DNA of 64,000 nucleotides, from assembly GCF_018812025.1 (NCBI RefSeq), contig NC_063051.1, positions 5,457,896 through 5,521,895 of the forward strand, given 5' to 3'. This DNA is from Megalobrama amblycephala. Lineage: Eukaryota > Chordata > Actinopteri > Cypriniformes > Xenocyprididae. The notes under the pieces are model-generated. The model was not told the DNA's origin. It searched no databases and was given only the letters and a program-made list of their open reading frames with translations. Below, in pieces: positions 1 through 52,662 of the stretch. The position numbers and the translations under genes are program-made. Positions within the stretch are counted from its first letter, which is position 1; each line of letters opens with the position of its first letter.

Positions 1-11
1 CTTTCTCCTAG

Positions 12-41117
<41,106 letters not shown>

Positions 41118-41312
41118 AACTTTGCATTTATTTAAGCTGAAGTGTGTCTTTTCCGTGCCACTAATGTCACTGAGTGGAATTGCAAAAATGACTACGGTTT
41201 CCCAAACACTGTTTGCCAGAGTGTAGAGAAATCAATCTAAAAATGGCTTGCTTAAAATTGTTGCATAGATAGGAGAAAGCATTTTAACATTTGAAAAAGT
41301 AAATTACACACT

Positions 41313-42101
41313 TTGATGGAAGCTTGTTTCCGCTATGAAATAATAAATAAAAAAGGTAATTGCGACTTTTTATCTCATAATTCTGACTTTTTTTCTCAGA
41401 ATTGCGAGTTTTAAAGTTAGAATTCAGATATAAACTCGCAATTGCATGTTATAATGTGCAATTGTCAGGGGGAAAAGACATTTACATCTCACAATTAAGA
41501 CTTTATAACTCACAATTGCATGTTATAAAATCAGAATTGCGAGATATAAACTCACAATTCTGAGAAAAGAATTGCGAGTTAATTCTGTTAATTATAACTA
41601 TTCTGACTTTATAGGATGCAATTGTGAGTTTGTCATGCAGTTCTGACTTTATAACTCACAATTCTGAGAAAAAAGTCAGATTTTCAACTTTATCTCTTGC
41701 AATTCTGACTTTATCTCACAATTCAGACTTTTTTTCTCAGAATAATGAATTATAAAGTCAGAATTGCGTGATAAAACTCACAACTGTGAGTAATAGTCAG
41801 AATTGCGAGATATAAAGTAGAAATTGCACAAAAAAGTCAGAATTGCGACTACATTTTGCAATTCTGACTTTATAACTTGCAACTGTTTATATCTCGCAAT
41901 TCTGAGAAATAAAGTCAGAATTGCCTGATAAAAACTCACAATTGCGAGTTAAAAAGAATTGCGACTTTACATTTTGCAATTCTGACTTTATATCTCGCAA
42001 TTGTGAGTTTATCTCGCAATTCTGAGAAAAAAAAGTCCGAATTGTGAGATAAAAAGTTGCAATTACCTTTTATTTAGTGGCGGAAACAAGCTTCCATACA
42101 C
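41313..42101. repeat. foldback element of AGTCAGAATTGCGAG units, inside the probable 3' UTR
   Basis: Left end GATGGAAGCTTGTTTCCGC and right end GCGGAAACAAGCTTCCATA are inverted, followed inward by AAAGGTAATTGCGAC against GTTGCAATTACCTTT. The interior is an irregular series of AGTCAGAATTGCGAG and CTCGCAATTCTGAC units in both directions. It contains an AATAAA near 41340. Confidence 0.85.
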
Positions 42102-43651
42102 TTCAGCTTTAACATGGCAAAAAAAAATGTTTTTCTTACCAAGTATTTTTGTCCTGTTTCAGTACAAATATCTAAACATCCTTACATCAAGATACATTTA
42201 TTTGAGAAGCAAAATGAGTTCAGATATTAATCCAAAAAAAATTATCAAAATTATGCTTAAAACAAGAACAAATATCTGCCAATGTGGTCTGAACCCATTC
42301 AAGTCAAACAAGATCATTCAAGTCATTTTGCTTCTCAAGCAAATTGATTTAATTGATTGTACCTTGATTTAAGATTTACTTGATTTGATTTAGGTATTTG
42401 TACTGGAAAACAAGACTAAAATACTAAGATAGAATTTTTTTTTTGTTTGTTTGTTTTTTTGCAGTGAAAATAGACTTTAAAATGTTTTGATATGGTTGGT
42501 TATAGTTACATTTTATTTGCCTTTTCTTTTCGTTTTTTGGTTAAGAATTGGTGACTCAGCTCCATTGCCTTATATTGTGATGGTTTTTTACCTCTTTGTT
42601 ATCTGTCTTTTGTATGTAGATTTTATGCAAAAAAGCAGGCTTTCTCTTTTAGCTAATAATTTTGCTTAGGTGTTCAGAACTGAGATTTAAATTGAGCACA
42701 ATATTACAGTAAGTCATGTAATGCAGTAGTGACCTGGAATGTTGGATCTCCAAGAGAAATCCTTGAATTATGAATTATACCCATGCTGTTTTTCCTCCTA
42801 CACATGTCAGTCAAGCCAATGATGCTGTGTCTGTGTATGTAAAAAGGCCTTTAGATAGATGAAATGCATTATGTTGTTTTGCATAAGCCTGAGAGATATT
42901 ATTGTTTTGATGAATAACGACAGTTTGGTTTAATACATAGTTTCTGGATAATTACACCAATGTATTGCTGCTAGTTAGTTTTGAATTATTATTTTGGAAA
43001 ATTACTTTGACAGTCAAGCATTTAATGGTTTGAAATGAAACATGTATCTTGTTCCTTTAAATTCAACCCATAGTTCATCAATTCCCTTATGATTTCTCCT
43101 GTCATTCACATTTTCCTATGGGAGTCGGTTAAACAGTAGGATATCTCTCAAAGATGCTTCATCATGTTTGTTCCTGTGATAATCTTTCTTTCAAACATCT
43201 GCTGAGTTTGTACGCTTGAAGATGAGACCAAAATGTGTCATCAGAACTTCGCTTAACCAGATATTCCCTCTGCCGGTTTCATGTTTTCTAGATATTTGTG
43301 TCTAAAAGAAATGTTTTATATCCTCTATAATTTTTTTTTATTATTATTATTATTATTTAATCATTTTTTAAAATTTGTTTTAGAACATAAGTAATGACCA
43401 TACAACCTTAAAACCATTATTTATTATTGTTTAATTTTATTTATTTACTATTATTTTTATATTTTTATAATATTTATGTTTATTGTATTTATATGTTATA
43501 TGTTTAATCATTTTTCCATATTTTGCCTTATTTTGAAAATTAGCATTTTATAAATGTAATATATTCATCTGGTGTTTTCTTTTGCTGTTGTGTAAGCATT
43601 TTGAGCTATTTAATACCTTTGTATTAATCCTGTACAATCTCTGAGAGATAA
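42102..43651. other. rest of the probable 3' UTR, AT-rich
   Basis: AT-rich and non-coding with ATTT-rich stretches near 43330-43560. No conserved RNA element was identified by eye. Confidence 0.45.
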
Positions 43652-43661
43652 AATAAATAAA
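43652..43661 (+). promoter_or_regulatory. overlapping AATAAA polyadenylation signals
   Basis: Two overlapping AATAAA hexamers lie at 43652-43657 and 43656-43661, in a run of ordinary AT-rich sequence after the stop codon. They are the best candidate for the main 3' end of the contactin transcript. AATAAA is common by chance in AT-rich DNA, so cDNA support would be needed. Confidence 0.4.
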
Positions 43662-44255
43662 ATTTCATATTGAAATATATGTAGAGCAAATATGTGATTA
43701 GCTACAGTATCAGTAATAGCCTCCAACGCGCACTACAGCATTTTTTTGATCTGGGAGGAGACGTTTCAGTCTAATTTGATGAATGGAAGAGAGCTTGGCT
43801 GATCTATATGGTTGCCTAGAGACGATTCCTTCAAAGACTTGCATACTGATTGGTAATTACCAATAGACTGAGTCTCTGCTGGATGAGAGCGTGAAGATGG
43901 CAGGCATACTTACTGACAGTTATTTAAATTACAGAAAAATATACAGTGGATCCAGACGTCTGAGCGTACTAGTGAAAATGCTTCTATTTTGCATTTTTCT
44001 AATTAAATACAACTTTCTTTTCAGTAAAAATTATATTATCTGCATAATTTGATTGAAATGTTAAAGTGAAAAATAACATGAATTTCTTTGTATTTGCATA
44101 CACCCCCTTTAACTTGAATGTGCTTAAACTGGTATGAACTTTAGAAGTTTGTGTGAAACCTGTTGATCATTTTATCCAGCATGATTTGAGAATGATCTAA
44201 AAAGCAGCTTGTGCTTTAATAGAAACTGAAGTATCTCATAAAAGATAACTTTTCT

Positions 44256-47200
44256 ACGGAGCCCCTAAAGGTACATGGTGATGGAAAAAAATATGAGTTA
44301 AGGGGGGAAAATATATTTCAATCTTTGTACACTCTCTTGCACACAGAGACCCTAAATTGACATGGTCATAAAATGAGATGAAAGAAAAATTTGTCAATGC
44401 TTTGGCGTCTCTCGTAAACGTTTTCGCTGAGAAACTTTGCTTTCGCTCGCAAAATGTTTGCATTCCCCCAAGAAACTTTGCATTCACTCGCAAACATTGA
44501 GTTATTTGTGAGTGAACGCAAAGTTTCCAGGGAATGCAAAGTTTCTCGGCAACGCAAAACTTTCACGAGTATGCGTTCACTTGCAAAATGTTTGCGTTCC
44601 CCCAAGAAACTTTGCGTTCGCTCACAAAGAACTGAAATGGTTGCTCACAACCCTTTTGTGTTCTTTGTGAGTGAACACAAAGATTCTTGGGGAAATGCAA
44701 AAGTTTTTGAGAGGGAACGCAAAACACTTGTGGTAACTTGGGGTAACACTTGGGTAACGCAAGACTTTTGCGAGTATGGAGCCCCTAAAGTGACATTGTG
44801 ATGGGAAAATGCTTGGCGTCAATGCTTTGGCGTCTTTCGCAAAATGTTTGTGTTCCCCTTAGAAACTTTGTGTTAGCTCGCGAAATGTTTGCATTCCCCC
44901 GAGAAACTTTGTGTTCACTCGCGAAATGTTTGCGTTCCCCCGAGAAACTTTGTGTTCGCTCGCGAAATGTTTGCGTTCCCCCGAGAAACTTTGTGTTCGC
45001 TCGCGAAATGTTTGCGTTCCTCCGAGAAACTTTGCGTTCGCTCACAAAGAATTGAAATGGTTGCTCACAACCCTTTTGTGTTCTTTGTGAGTGAACACAA
45101 AGTTTTTTGGAATGCAAAAGTTTTTGAGAGGGAACGCAAAACACTTGCGGTAACTTGGGGTAACACTTGGGTAACGCAAGACTTTTGCGAGTATGGAGCC
45201 CCTAAAGTGACATTGTGATGGGAAAATGCTTGGCGTCAATGCTTTGGCGTCTTTCGCAAAATGTTTGTGTTCCCCTTAGAAACTTTGTGTTAGCTCGCGA
45301 AATGTTTGCATTCCCCCGAGAAACTTTGTGTTCACTCACGAAATGTTTGCGTTCCCCCGAGAAACTTTGTGTTCGCTCGCGAAATGTTTGCGTTCCCCCG
45401 AGAAACTTTGTGTTCGCTCGCAAAATGTTTGCGTTCCCTGAGAAACTTTGTGTTCACTCACAAACCTTTTGTGTTCTTTATGAGCGAACGCAAAGTTTCT
45501 GGGGGGGAACTCAAAGGTTTTACAAGTGAATGTAACATTTCTCGGGAACGCAAAACTTTCGCGAGTATGCGTACACTCGCAAAATGTTTGCTTTTCTCAA
45601 GAAACTTTGAGTTCGCTCTCAAATCATTCGTTCTTTGCAAGCAAAGTTTATTGGGGGGGAGCGCAAAAGTTTTTGAGAGGGAACGCAACGTTTCTCGGGG
45701 AAACACAAAACACTTACGAGTACGGAGCCCCAAAAGTGACATTGTGATGGAAAAAAAATATGAGATGGGAGGGAAAATTATGTCAATGCTTTGCCGTCTT
45801 TTGCAAAATGTTAGAAGTCCCCCGAGAAGCTTTGTGTTCTCTCACAAACCTTTTGTGTTCTTTTCGAGTAAATGCAAAGTTTCTAGGGGGAACAAACACT
45901 TTGTGAGTGAACGTTTACTCACAAAAGTTTGCGATCCCTCGCAAAACTTTTACGCGTACGCATTCACTACATTCTCAAAATGTTTGCTTTTTCCTCAGAC
46001 ACTTTGTGTTCACTCGCAGCTGTTCGCTCACAAACCTTTTGCAAATGCAAAGTTTCTGGGGGGGAACGCAAAGGTTTTTTGGGAACACAAAACCTTTGTG
46101 AGTATCTTGGGAACACAAAGCCTTTGTGAGTATGCATTCACTCACAAAATGTTTGCGTTTTCCTGAGACACTTTGCGTTCACTCGTAAAATGTTTGTTCC
46201 CCTGAGAAACTTTGCGTTCGCTCGCAAAATATTTGCATTCCCCCGAGAAACTTTGTGTTCACTCGCGAAATGTTTGCGTTCCCTGAGAAACTTTGTGTTC
46301 ACTCACAAACCTTTTGTGTTCTATATGAGCGAACGCAAAGTTTCTGGGGCGAACTCAAAGGTTTTACAAGTGAATGCAACATTTCTCGGGAACGCAAAAC
46401 TTTCGCGAGTATGCGTACACTCGCAAAATGTTTGCTTTTCTCAAGAAACTTTGAGTTCGCTCTCAAATCATTAGTTCTTTGCAAGCAAAGTTTATTGGGG
46501 GGGAGCGCAAAAGTTTTTGAGAGGGAATGCAACGTTTCTCGGGGAAACACAAAACACTTGCGAGTACGGAGCCCCAAAAGTGACACCGTGATGAAAAAAA
46601 ATATGAGATGGGAGGGAAAATTATGTCAATGCTTTGCCGTCTTTTTGCAAAATGTTTGCGTTCCCCCGAGAAACTTTGCATTCGCTCACAAAGAACTGAA
46701 ATGGTTGCTCACAATCCTTTTGTGTTCTTTGTGAGTGAACACAAAGTTTCTTGGGGAATGCAAAAGTTTTTGAGAGGGAACGCAAAACACTTGCGGTAAC
46801 TTGGGGTAACACAAGACTTTTGCGAGTATCGAGCCCCTAAAGTGACATTGTGATGGGAAAATGCTTGGCGTCAATGCTTTGGCGTCTTTCGCAAAATGTT
46901 TCTGTTCCCCCGAGAAACTTTGTGTTCACTCGCGAAATGTTTGCGTTCCCCCGAGAAACTTTGTGTTCACTCGCGAAATGTTTGCGTTCCCCCGAGAAAC
47001 TTTGCGTTCACTCGCGAAATGTTTGCGTTCCCCCGAGAAACTTTGTGTTCACTCACAAACCTTTTGTGTTGTTTGTGAGCGAACGCAAAGTTTCTGGAGC
47101 GAACTCAAAGGTTTTACAAGTGAATGCAACATTTCTCTGGAACGCAAAACTTTCGCGAGTATGCGTACACTCGCAAAATGTTTGCTTTTCTCAAGAAACT

Positions 47201-48090
47201 TTGAGTTCGCTCTCAAATCATTAGTTCTTTGCAAGCAACGTTTATTGGGGGGAGCGCAAAAGTTTTTGAGAGGGAACGCAAAGTTTCTCGGGGAAACACA
47301 AAACACTTGCGAGTACGGAGCCCCAAAAGTGACATTGTGATGGAAAAAAATATGAGATGGGAGGGAAAATTATGTCAATGCTTTGCCGTCTTTTTGCAAA
47401 ATGATTGCGTTCCCCTGAGAAACTTTGAATTCGCTGGCAAAATGTTAGCAGTCCCCCGAGAAGCTTTGTGTTCTCTCACAAACCTTTTGTGTTCTTTTCA
47501 AGTGAATGCAAAGTTTCTAGGGGGAACAAACACTTTGTGAGTAAACGTTTACTCACAAAAGTTTGCGTTCCCTCACAAAACCTTTGCGAGTATGCGTTCA
47601 CCACATTCGCAAAATGTTTGCTTTTTCCTCAGACACTTTGTGTTCACTCGCAACTGTTTGCTCACAAACCTTTTGTGTTCTTTGTGAACGAATGCAAAGT
47701 TTCTGGGGGGGAACGCAAAGGTTTTATGGGAACACAAAACCTTTGTGAGTATCTTGGGAGCACAAAACCTTTGTGAGTATGCATTCACTCGCAAAATGTT
47801 TGCGTTTTCCTGAGACACTTTGCGTTCACTCGTAAAATGTTTGTTCCCCTGAGAAACTTTGCGTTCGCTCGCAAACCATTTGTGTTCTTTGAGAAAGAAT
47901 GCAAAGTTTCTTGGGGGGAACGCAAAAGTTTTCACGAGGGAACGCAAAGTTTCTCAGGGGAACGCAAACACAACGTTTCTGGGAGGAACGCAAAAGTTTT
48001 TGCGAGGGAATGCAAAGGTTTTGCGAGCAACACAAAGTTTCTTGGGGTAACGCAAAACTTTTGCAAGTACGGAGCCCCTAAAGTGACATG
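44256..48090. repeat. 41-bp satellite array in both orientations
   Basis: The monomer CGAAATGTTTGCGTTCCCCC plus GAGAAACTTTGTGTTCACTC G is 41 bp (for example starts at 44881 and 44922). Forward runs alternate with reverse-complement units such as CGCAAAGTTTCTCGGGGAAC. A boundary motif GGAGCCCC(T/A)AAAGTGACATTG recurs near 44258, 44777, 45195, 45724, 46567, 46828, 47316 and 48070, dividing the array into higher-order blocks. Neighbouring blocks are very similar, so the array expanded recently. The monomer lacks stops in several frames, which produces long but meaningless open frames. Confidence 0.9.
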
Positions 48091-50599
48091 GTGATGGAAT
48101 AAAACATGAGATGGAAGGAAAAATTTTATGTCAGTGCTATGGCATCTCTCAATAGTATTGTGAGTGAACAAAGTTTCTTAGGGGAACACAAATATTTTGA
48201 TTGCGAATGCAAAGATTTTGGTGGTTCTTTGGATCTGTATACCTGTGTATCATGATAAATAATCTGTCCTTAAAGGTGCTGCTATTATAATTACTTTATA
48301 TTTAATTATGATATCGTAGCCTTTTACAATGCCAAAAAAGTGTGACCTTGGTCAAGACAAAAATATCTGACACAACCACCCTACACTAGAAGTAGCCAAA
48401 TGTTTTATCTGGAAGGACTTACATTTTTGGAAGGACTTAAATGTTCACTCAATAAGCAGCATCCTTCATGTTTATTTACCAACATTTGACATTAAGTTAT
48501 GAAACCGGGCTACAGTTGAGGTGTGAAATGGAGTTTGCTAAAGTAGATTTCACAGTGAAGGTGTAGGAGTTTATTCCAAGAGCTCAGAGGAATAAGCTTG
48601 TCAGGAACACTGACAGGTAAGTGTGCGAACACGGATGTAATCTCCCGAGAACTGCTCCGACTTGTTGGGCTACCAGGGGATTTAACCGTAAATACTAGTC
48701 CAGCTGAAACGGAAGCAGTCGTAGGCAGTCACAGAGCCTTTTGGAAGTCCTCCTTGCATGTCATTTGGTGCCCTTCAATAGTGCCTGTGAGTCCGACCAA
48801 AATTTGGTGGGTACTGATATTTCTCGCACTGATCCTCCTGAATTAATGGCTTCACTGGAGCTCTAAAGACCCATATGGAAGCGAGACATGGGAAGGCTGC
48901 TTCCTAATCACTACTTTTGCCAAGCCAATGTGTCTGTATAATCTCACAAAATGGTTGTAATAAACCCTTGCTCACTTTGGAAGGCAGTTTTACCTTATCT
49001 GATAGCAGTTCCATCCCATAAGTCGGACACTTTGCTGCTCAGAACAAAGGCTTCAGTGCCCTGAAATAAAGAAAAGATACGAATTCTTCAGTTTCAATTT
49101 GGATTATGTCTTTGTTTTACTTGAAGTCACCATGAAATCAAAATGGACAGTTCTTATTTTATTCATTGAATATTGCAATGTTATTATAAATGATTTATCC
49201 GTGCACATCATTAGTTGTTTAATCAAAATAACTTCCCCTCCCTCCTGCAGCCACATCTCTTCTATTCTCTGATGATGTGTTTACCGGCGCGAGGGCAGGG
49301 CAACCTGTCACTCGCATGAGATCGCGGCAATAGCAAATCACATCCCGATGGACAAAATCGAGTCCCGTCCTACATTTTTTCTTGTTTGAGAAGCCATTTC
49401 ACTTGGATATAGGGAAGAAAATCGCAACGTTCTGTTTCATGCTGACTTAAAAAAAACAAATCCCAAGTCTCTTTTGGATCCCACTGTAGACATTTTACCA
49501 GGGCTTCTCGGCCCCTTATTATCAAAACTGGCACTGATAAATAATAACCACCTTCCTTTTTGACAATATTTTCAAGGTAGGCAGAGATGTGCTTATTGAA
49601 GTGGGGCAGATTAAAAATTCTACCCTGCAGCGATGTAATGGATCTTATGCAAAAATGAATGGAGAAAATGTGGCCCAGATTTTTCATAGATAGCCACAGT
49701 GGTTTATAAAGGCCCTCGGATATATAAATGGAGAAATAATTGTGAGGAAACCTTTGGCTATTCAAATTAATCATTTCAATGATAGAATAGGGATGTCATA
49801 GTTCACTTGTTAGTATTGCAGCGGCACGGGGGGAAACTGGTAAGATAATGAATGGTTTAGAAGTTCGCCATGTTACAGGGAAAGGTTGAGAAGACGGTCG
49901 TAGTATTGAAGGGGGTATGAGAGACCTGCAGGCCTATTTAGCTGGTTTCAAGTACAAGCAGGTGAGGGCCATAAAACAAATTTCAACACTAGGGAGACAA
50001 AGACAGAACTTTGTATGAATCAGTGGGAAAACCTTATTGAGAAAGAGCGCTAGCTTGAATTCAAGTGAGGATGCATCACTCTTAAAGGTATAGTACAACC
50101 AAAAATGAAAGTCTGTCATTCACAGCAGAACATATTCAAACTCGCTGTTTCAAGATGCATCACGTCAGTGACGTCTGTTGACAAACACCATTGGTTCTCA
50201 TATTTTTTGTAATCAAAAAAGCATTGCTTATGCAGAAGAATTACATTTGAGATTTGATTTTTTTTTTCTTCGTCTGTTCCTGTCGAAGGCTTCAGAAGAC
50301 TTGGAAAACAGTTCATGAGTTCATCAGTTGAGTCGTAGCTGGGCGCCGCGGACAGGCGCCGAATGTCGCCACCGGTGTGCGTACTCATAGAAAACAATGT
50401 GTTCGAATTTTAAAGACGCAGTAGTTTTTTTTGTTGTCCGTCAATATTTGATCTGTTTGAGGAGGACATAAAAAACAGGGCATTCAAAAACCTTCATAGT
50501 CTACATTGGATAAATATATAATATAATGTAATTATGTCTGTTGAATACTGCATAATTTAGATTTAATATTTTTTAGTACTGTGAAATCCCCACAAAATA
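48091..50599. other. intergenic, low-repeat sequence
   Basis: No gene recognised. A 134-codon minus-strand open frame at 49370-49774 has no known domain and no splice-site support. About 49370-49800 is mixed-composition and repeat-poor, so it may be conserved non-coding DNA. A decayed ACCAAAAATGAAAGTCTGTC motif at 50098 resembles a GTTCACCC-family end. Confidence 0.4.
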
Positions 50600-50899
50600 C
50601 GAAATATTAAATATATATTATTATACATTAGTTATCATGAACTAATAATGAACTGCACTTATACAGCCTTTATTAATCTTTAAGTTAATTACAACATTTA
50701 CTAATACATTATTAAAATCAAAGTTGTATTTAACATTAGTTAATGCACTGAACTAACATGAACAAAGAACAACTGTTTTTTAACTAACATTAAGTTAACA
50801 AAGCTTAATAAATACTGTAACAAATGCTCATAGTTCATGTTTTTTAACCTAATACATTAACTATGATAACAAATGAAACTTTATTGTAAAGTGTTACCG
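50600..50899. repeat. repeat fragment with AACATTAGTTAATGCA and GTAAAGTGTTACC end
   Basis: Contains TTAACATTAGTTAATGCACT and ends ACTTTATTGTAAAGTGTTAC C. The same right end occurs at 55021. The left end appears to be lost. Confidence 0.6.
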
Positions 50900-51289
50900 A
50901 AATAACTTGTTTTGCTAACGTTTTTACTCGGACTAGCTAGTTAATGTTAGTTAAATAATATTGCTACAATGTAACAGTTGCCTAGACAACCGATACAACA
51001 AAACAATAACAGACATAATGTGATCTTCATTAAGGAACCTTCAAAAGTCAGCTATTATTCAATTCAAATAAAAAAATTAATAATAAATAAAGTAAGAACT
51101 CATCGTGAAGCCGATTCAAAATTGAGCTCGCGCGTATAGAATGTGCGCGTCCGGTGTGAGATACCTGAGACGCGGCGTGGCGCTGCGCAGGCGCGGCGCC
51201 GAGCTTCGCGTCCGGTGTGCGACCCCCTTAAGACTACATTTAAGTCTGAATTAAATGGAAATAGCAACTGACTTCATTCCTTAAATTGT

Positions 51290-51703
51290 AAAATAAAATA
51301 CTGATTACATACTGTTCAGAAGTGTTTTTTTATTCACCAAGGATGCATTAAACTGATCAAAAGACTTCAAAGAATCCTGAAAAAAAAACAAAAAAAACAA
51401 TGTATCATGGTTTCCACACAAATATTGATAATAAAAAGAAATGGTTCTTGATCACCAAACCATGATTTCTGAAGGAAATCGTGTGACTGAAGACTGGAAT
51501 GATGATGCTGAAAATTCAGCTTTGATATCACAGTAATAAATTGCATGTTAAAATATATTAAAATAGAAAACAGTTCTTCTTAATTGAAATAATATTTAAC
51601 AATATTACTATTTTACTATATCTATAATCACATAAATGCAGCCAAGAGACTTCTTTCAAAAGCATTAAAAAATCTTAATACTACGAACTTTTGAACAGCA
51701 TTG
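51290..51703. repeat. dispersed teleost repeat, fourth copy
   Basis: Contains CACCAAGGATGCATTAAACT, GATTTCTGAAGGAAATCGTG, GATGCTGAAAATTCAGCTTT and ends CTTTTGAACAGCATTGTG. Same family as 21817-22262. Confidence 0.72.
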
Positions 51704-51835
51704 TGTTGGGGAAAGTTACTTTTAAAGTTATGCATTACAATATTGCATTACTCCCTAAAAACGTAACTAATTGCATTACTTAGTTACTGTTTATGGAAAG
51801 TAATGTGTTATGTTACTTTTTCTCATCTAGGCTGG
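51704..51835. repeat. GTTGGGGAAAGTTACTTTTAAA repeat, first copy
   Basis: GTGTTGGGGAAAGTTACTTT and AAAGTTATGCATTACAATAT mark a dispersed repeat. A second partial copy with the same start lies at 52610-52662. Confidence 0.6.
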
Positions 51836-52109
51836 GCTGTTTTTTAATAAAAAAAAATAAATAAAAAAAATGTAAAAACAAATTTAAAGACCCTTTTACA
51901 CCAAATAAATAAGCTTGAATAACATGCAAATTTACACCTGTACAGTAGAGGGCGCAGCTCTAACAAACCTTTCAGCTGTGCTGACATTCTGGATCGCAGA
52001 AGAATATGACCCAGGAAAGAAAGTTCAACACTCTTTAGCAATTAAAAAAAAAGAAAAGAAACAAATGTGATGTTTAACTAATTTTTACTTAGTACAGAGC
52101 CCCACACGT

Positions 52110-52290
52110 GACTTGCAAGATACGATTTACTAATTTGTTCCCTCGATTTACTAAAACGTGCACGATTTACTATTTCATTCCCTCGATTTATAAATTATGC
52201 GCATGATTTATAAATCGATGTAACAAAATAGTAAATCGTGTGCACGTTTTAATAAATCTAGGGAACGAATTAGTAAATCGTGCACACGAT
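52110..52290. repeat. short palindromic cluster, GATTTACTA motif
   Basis: Several inverted pairs: CACGATTTACTATTT against AAATAGTAAATCGTG, and CCCTCGATTTACTAAAACGT against ACGTTTTAATAAATCTAGGG. A degenerate foldback about 180 bp long. Confidence 0.6.
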
Positions 52291-52561
52291 TTAGCCTACT
52301 ATTTTCTATTTTTTTCCTGCATGTCATGTCCAGGGCTTCGTATATTAGTATGGTTGAATTGGATAATCAAAAGTCAGCAGCAAAGACATTGGTTAAAATA
52401 CATAGTTTTATTTAACACATTAATTATTGTGGGTTTGTGTAATATTCAGTTTGCATTTCACAGTTTTTATTCATTTTGAGCAGTACTGAATCTTTTTTTT
52501 TTTGCATGTTAGATGAGTAAACGCATGCTCACAGTCTAGAACTACAATAGCATCATGTTCA

Positions 52562-52605
52562 AGTCAAGTCAGCTTCATTTGTATAGCGCTTTTTACAATA
52601 CAAGT
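52562..52605. repeat. fragment of a common cyprinid repeat (TTTGTATAGCGCTTTTTACA)
   Basis: CAAGTCAAGTCAGCTTCATT followed by TGTATAGCGCTTTTTACAAT is a widespread cyprinid repeat motif. Only a short piece is present. Confidence 0.5.
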
Positions 52606-52609
52606 AACT

Positions 52610-52662
52610 TTTGAACAGCAGTGTGTTGGGGAAAGTTACTTTTAAAAGTAATGCATTACGTG
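52610..52662. repeat. GTTGGGGAAAGTTACTTTTAAA repeat, second partial copy
   Basis: GTGTGTTGGGGAAAGTTACT followed by AAAAGTAATGCATTACG; same start as the copy at 51704. Confidence 0.6.

Larger units (their letters stand above)
41118..43675 (+). other. probable 3' UTR of the contactin gene
   Basis: No coding potential follows the stop. An AT-rich non-coding stretch runs to a tight cluster of polyadenylation signals at 43652-43661. If that cluster is used, the UTR is about 2.55 kb and contains a complete foldback element (41313-42101). Earlier AATAAA motifs inside that element could give a shorter form. The end is inferred from sequence alone. Confidence 0.5.

Noticed and set aside
44881..45090. 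CRISPR-like regular repeats
   Set aside because: The 41-bp units are contiguous with no unique spacers, and the genome is a vertebrate's. It is a satellite.
44454..47947. Many open frames of 60-286 codons on both strands
   Set aside because: They run through the 41-bp satellite, overlap in several frames and translate the same repeated words. No splice signals or known domains.
49370..49774. 134-codon open frame, minus strand
   Set aside because: No recognisable domain or signal, no supporting exon structure; AT-poor stretches can stay open by chance. Kept only as a possible conserved non-coding region.
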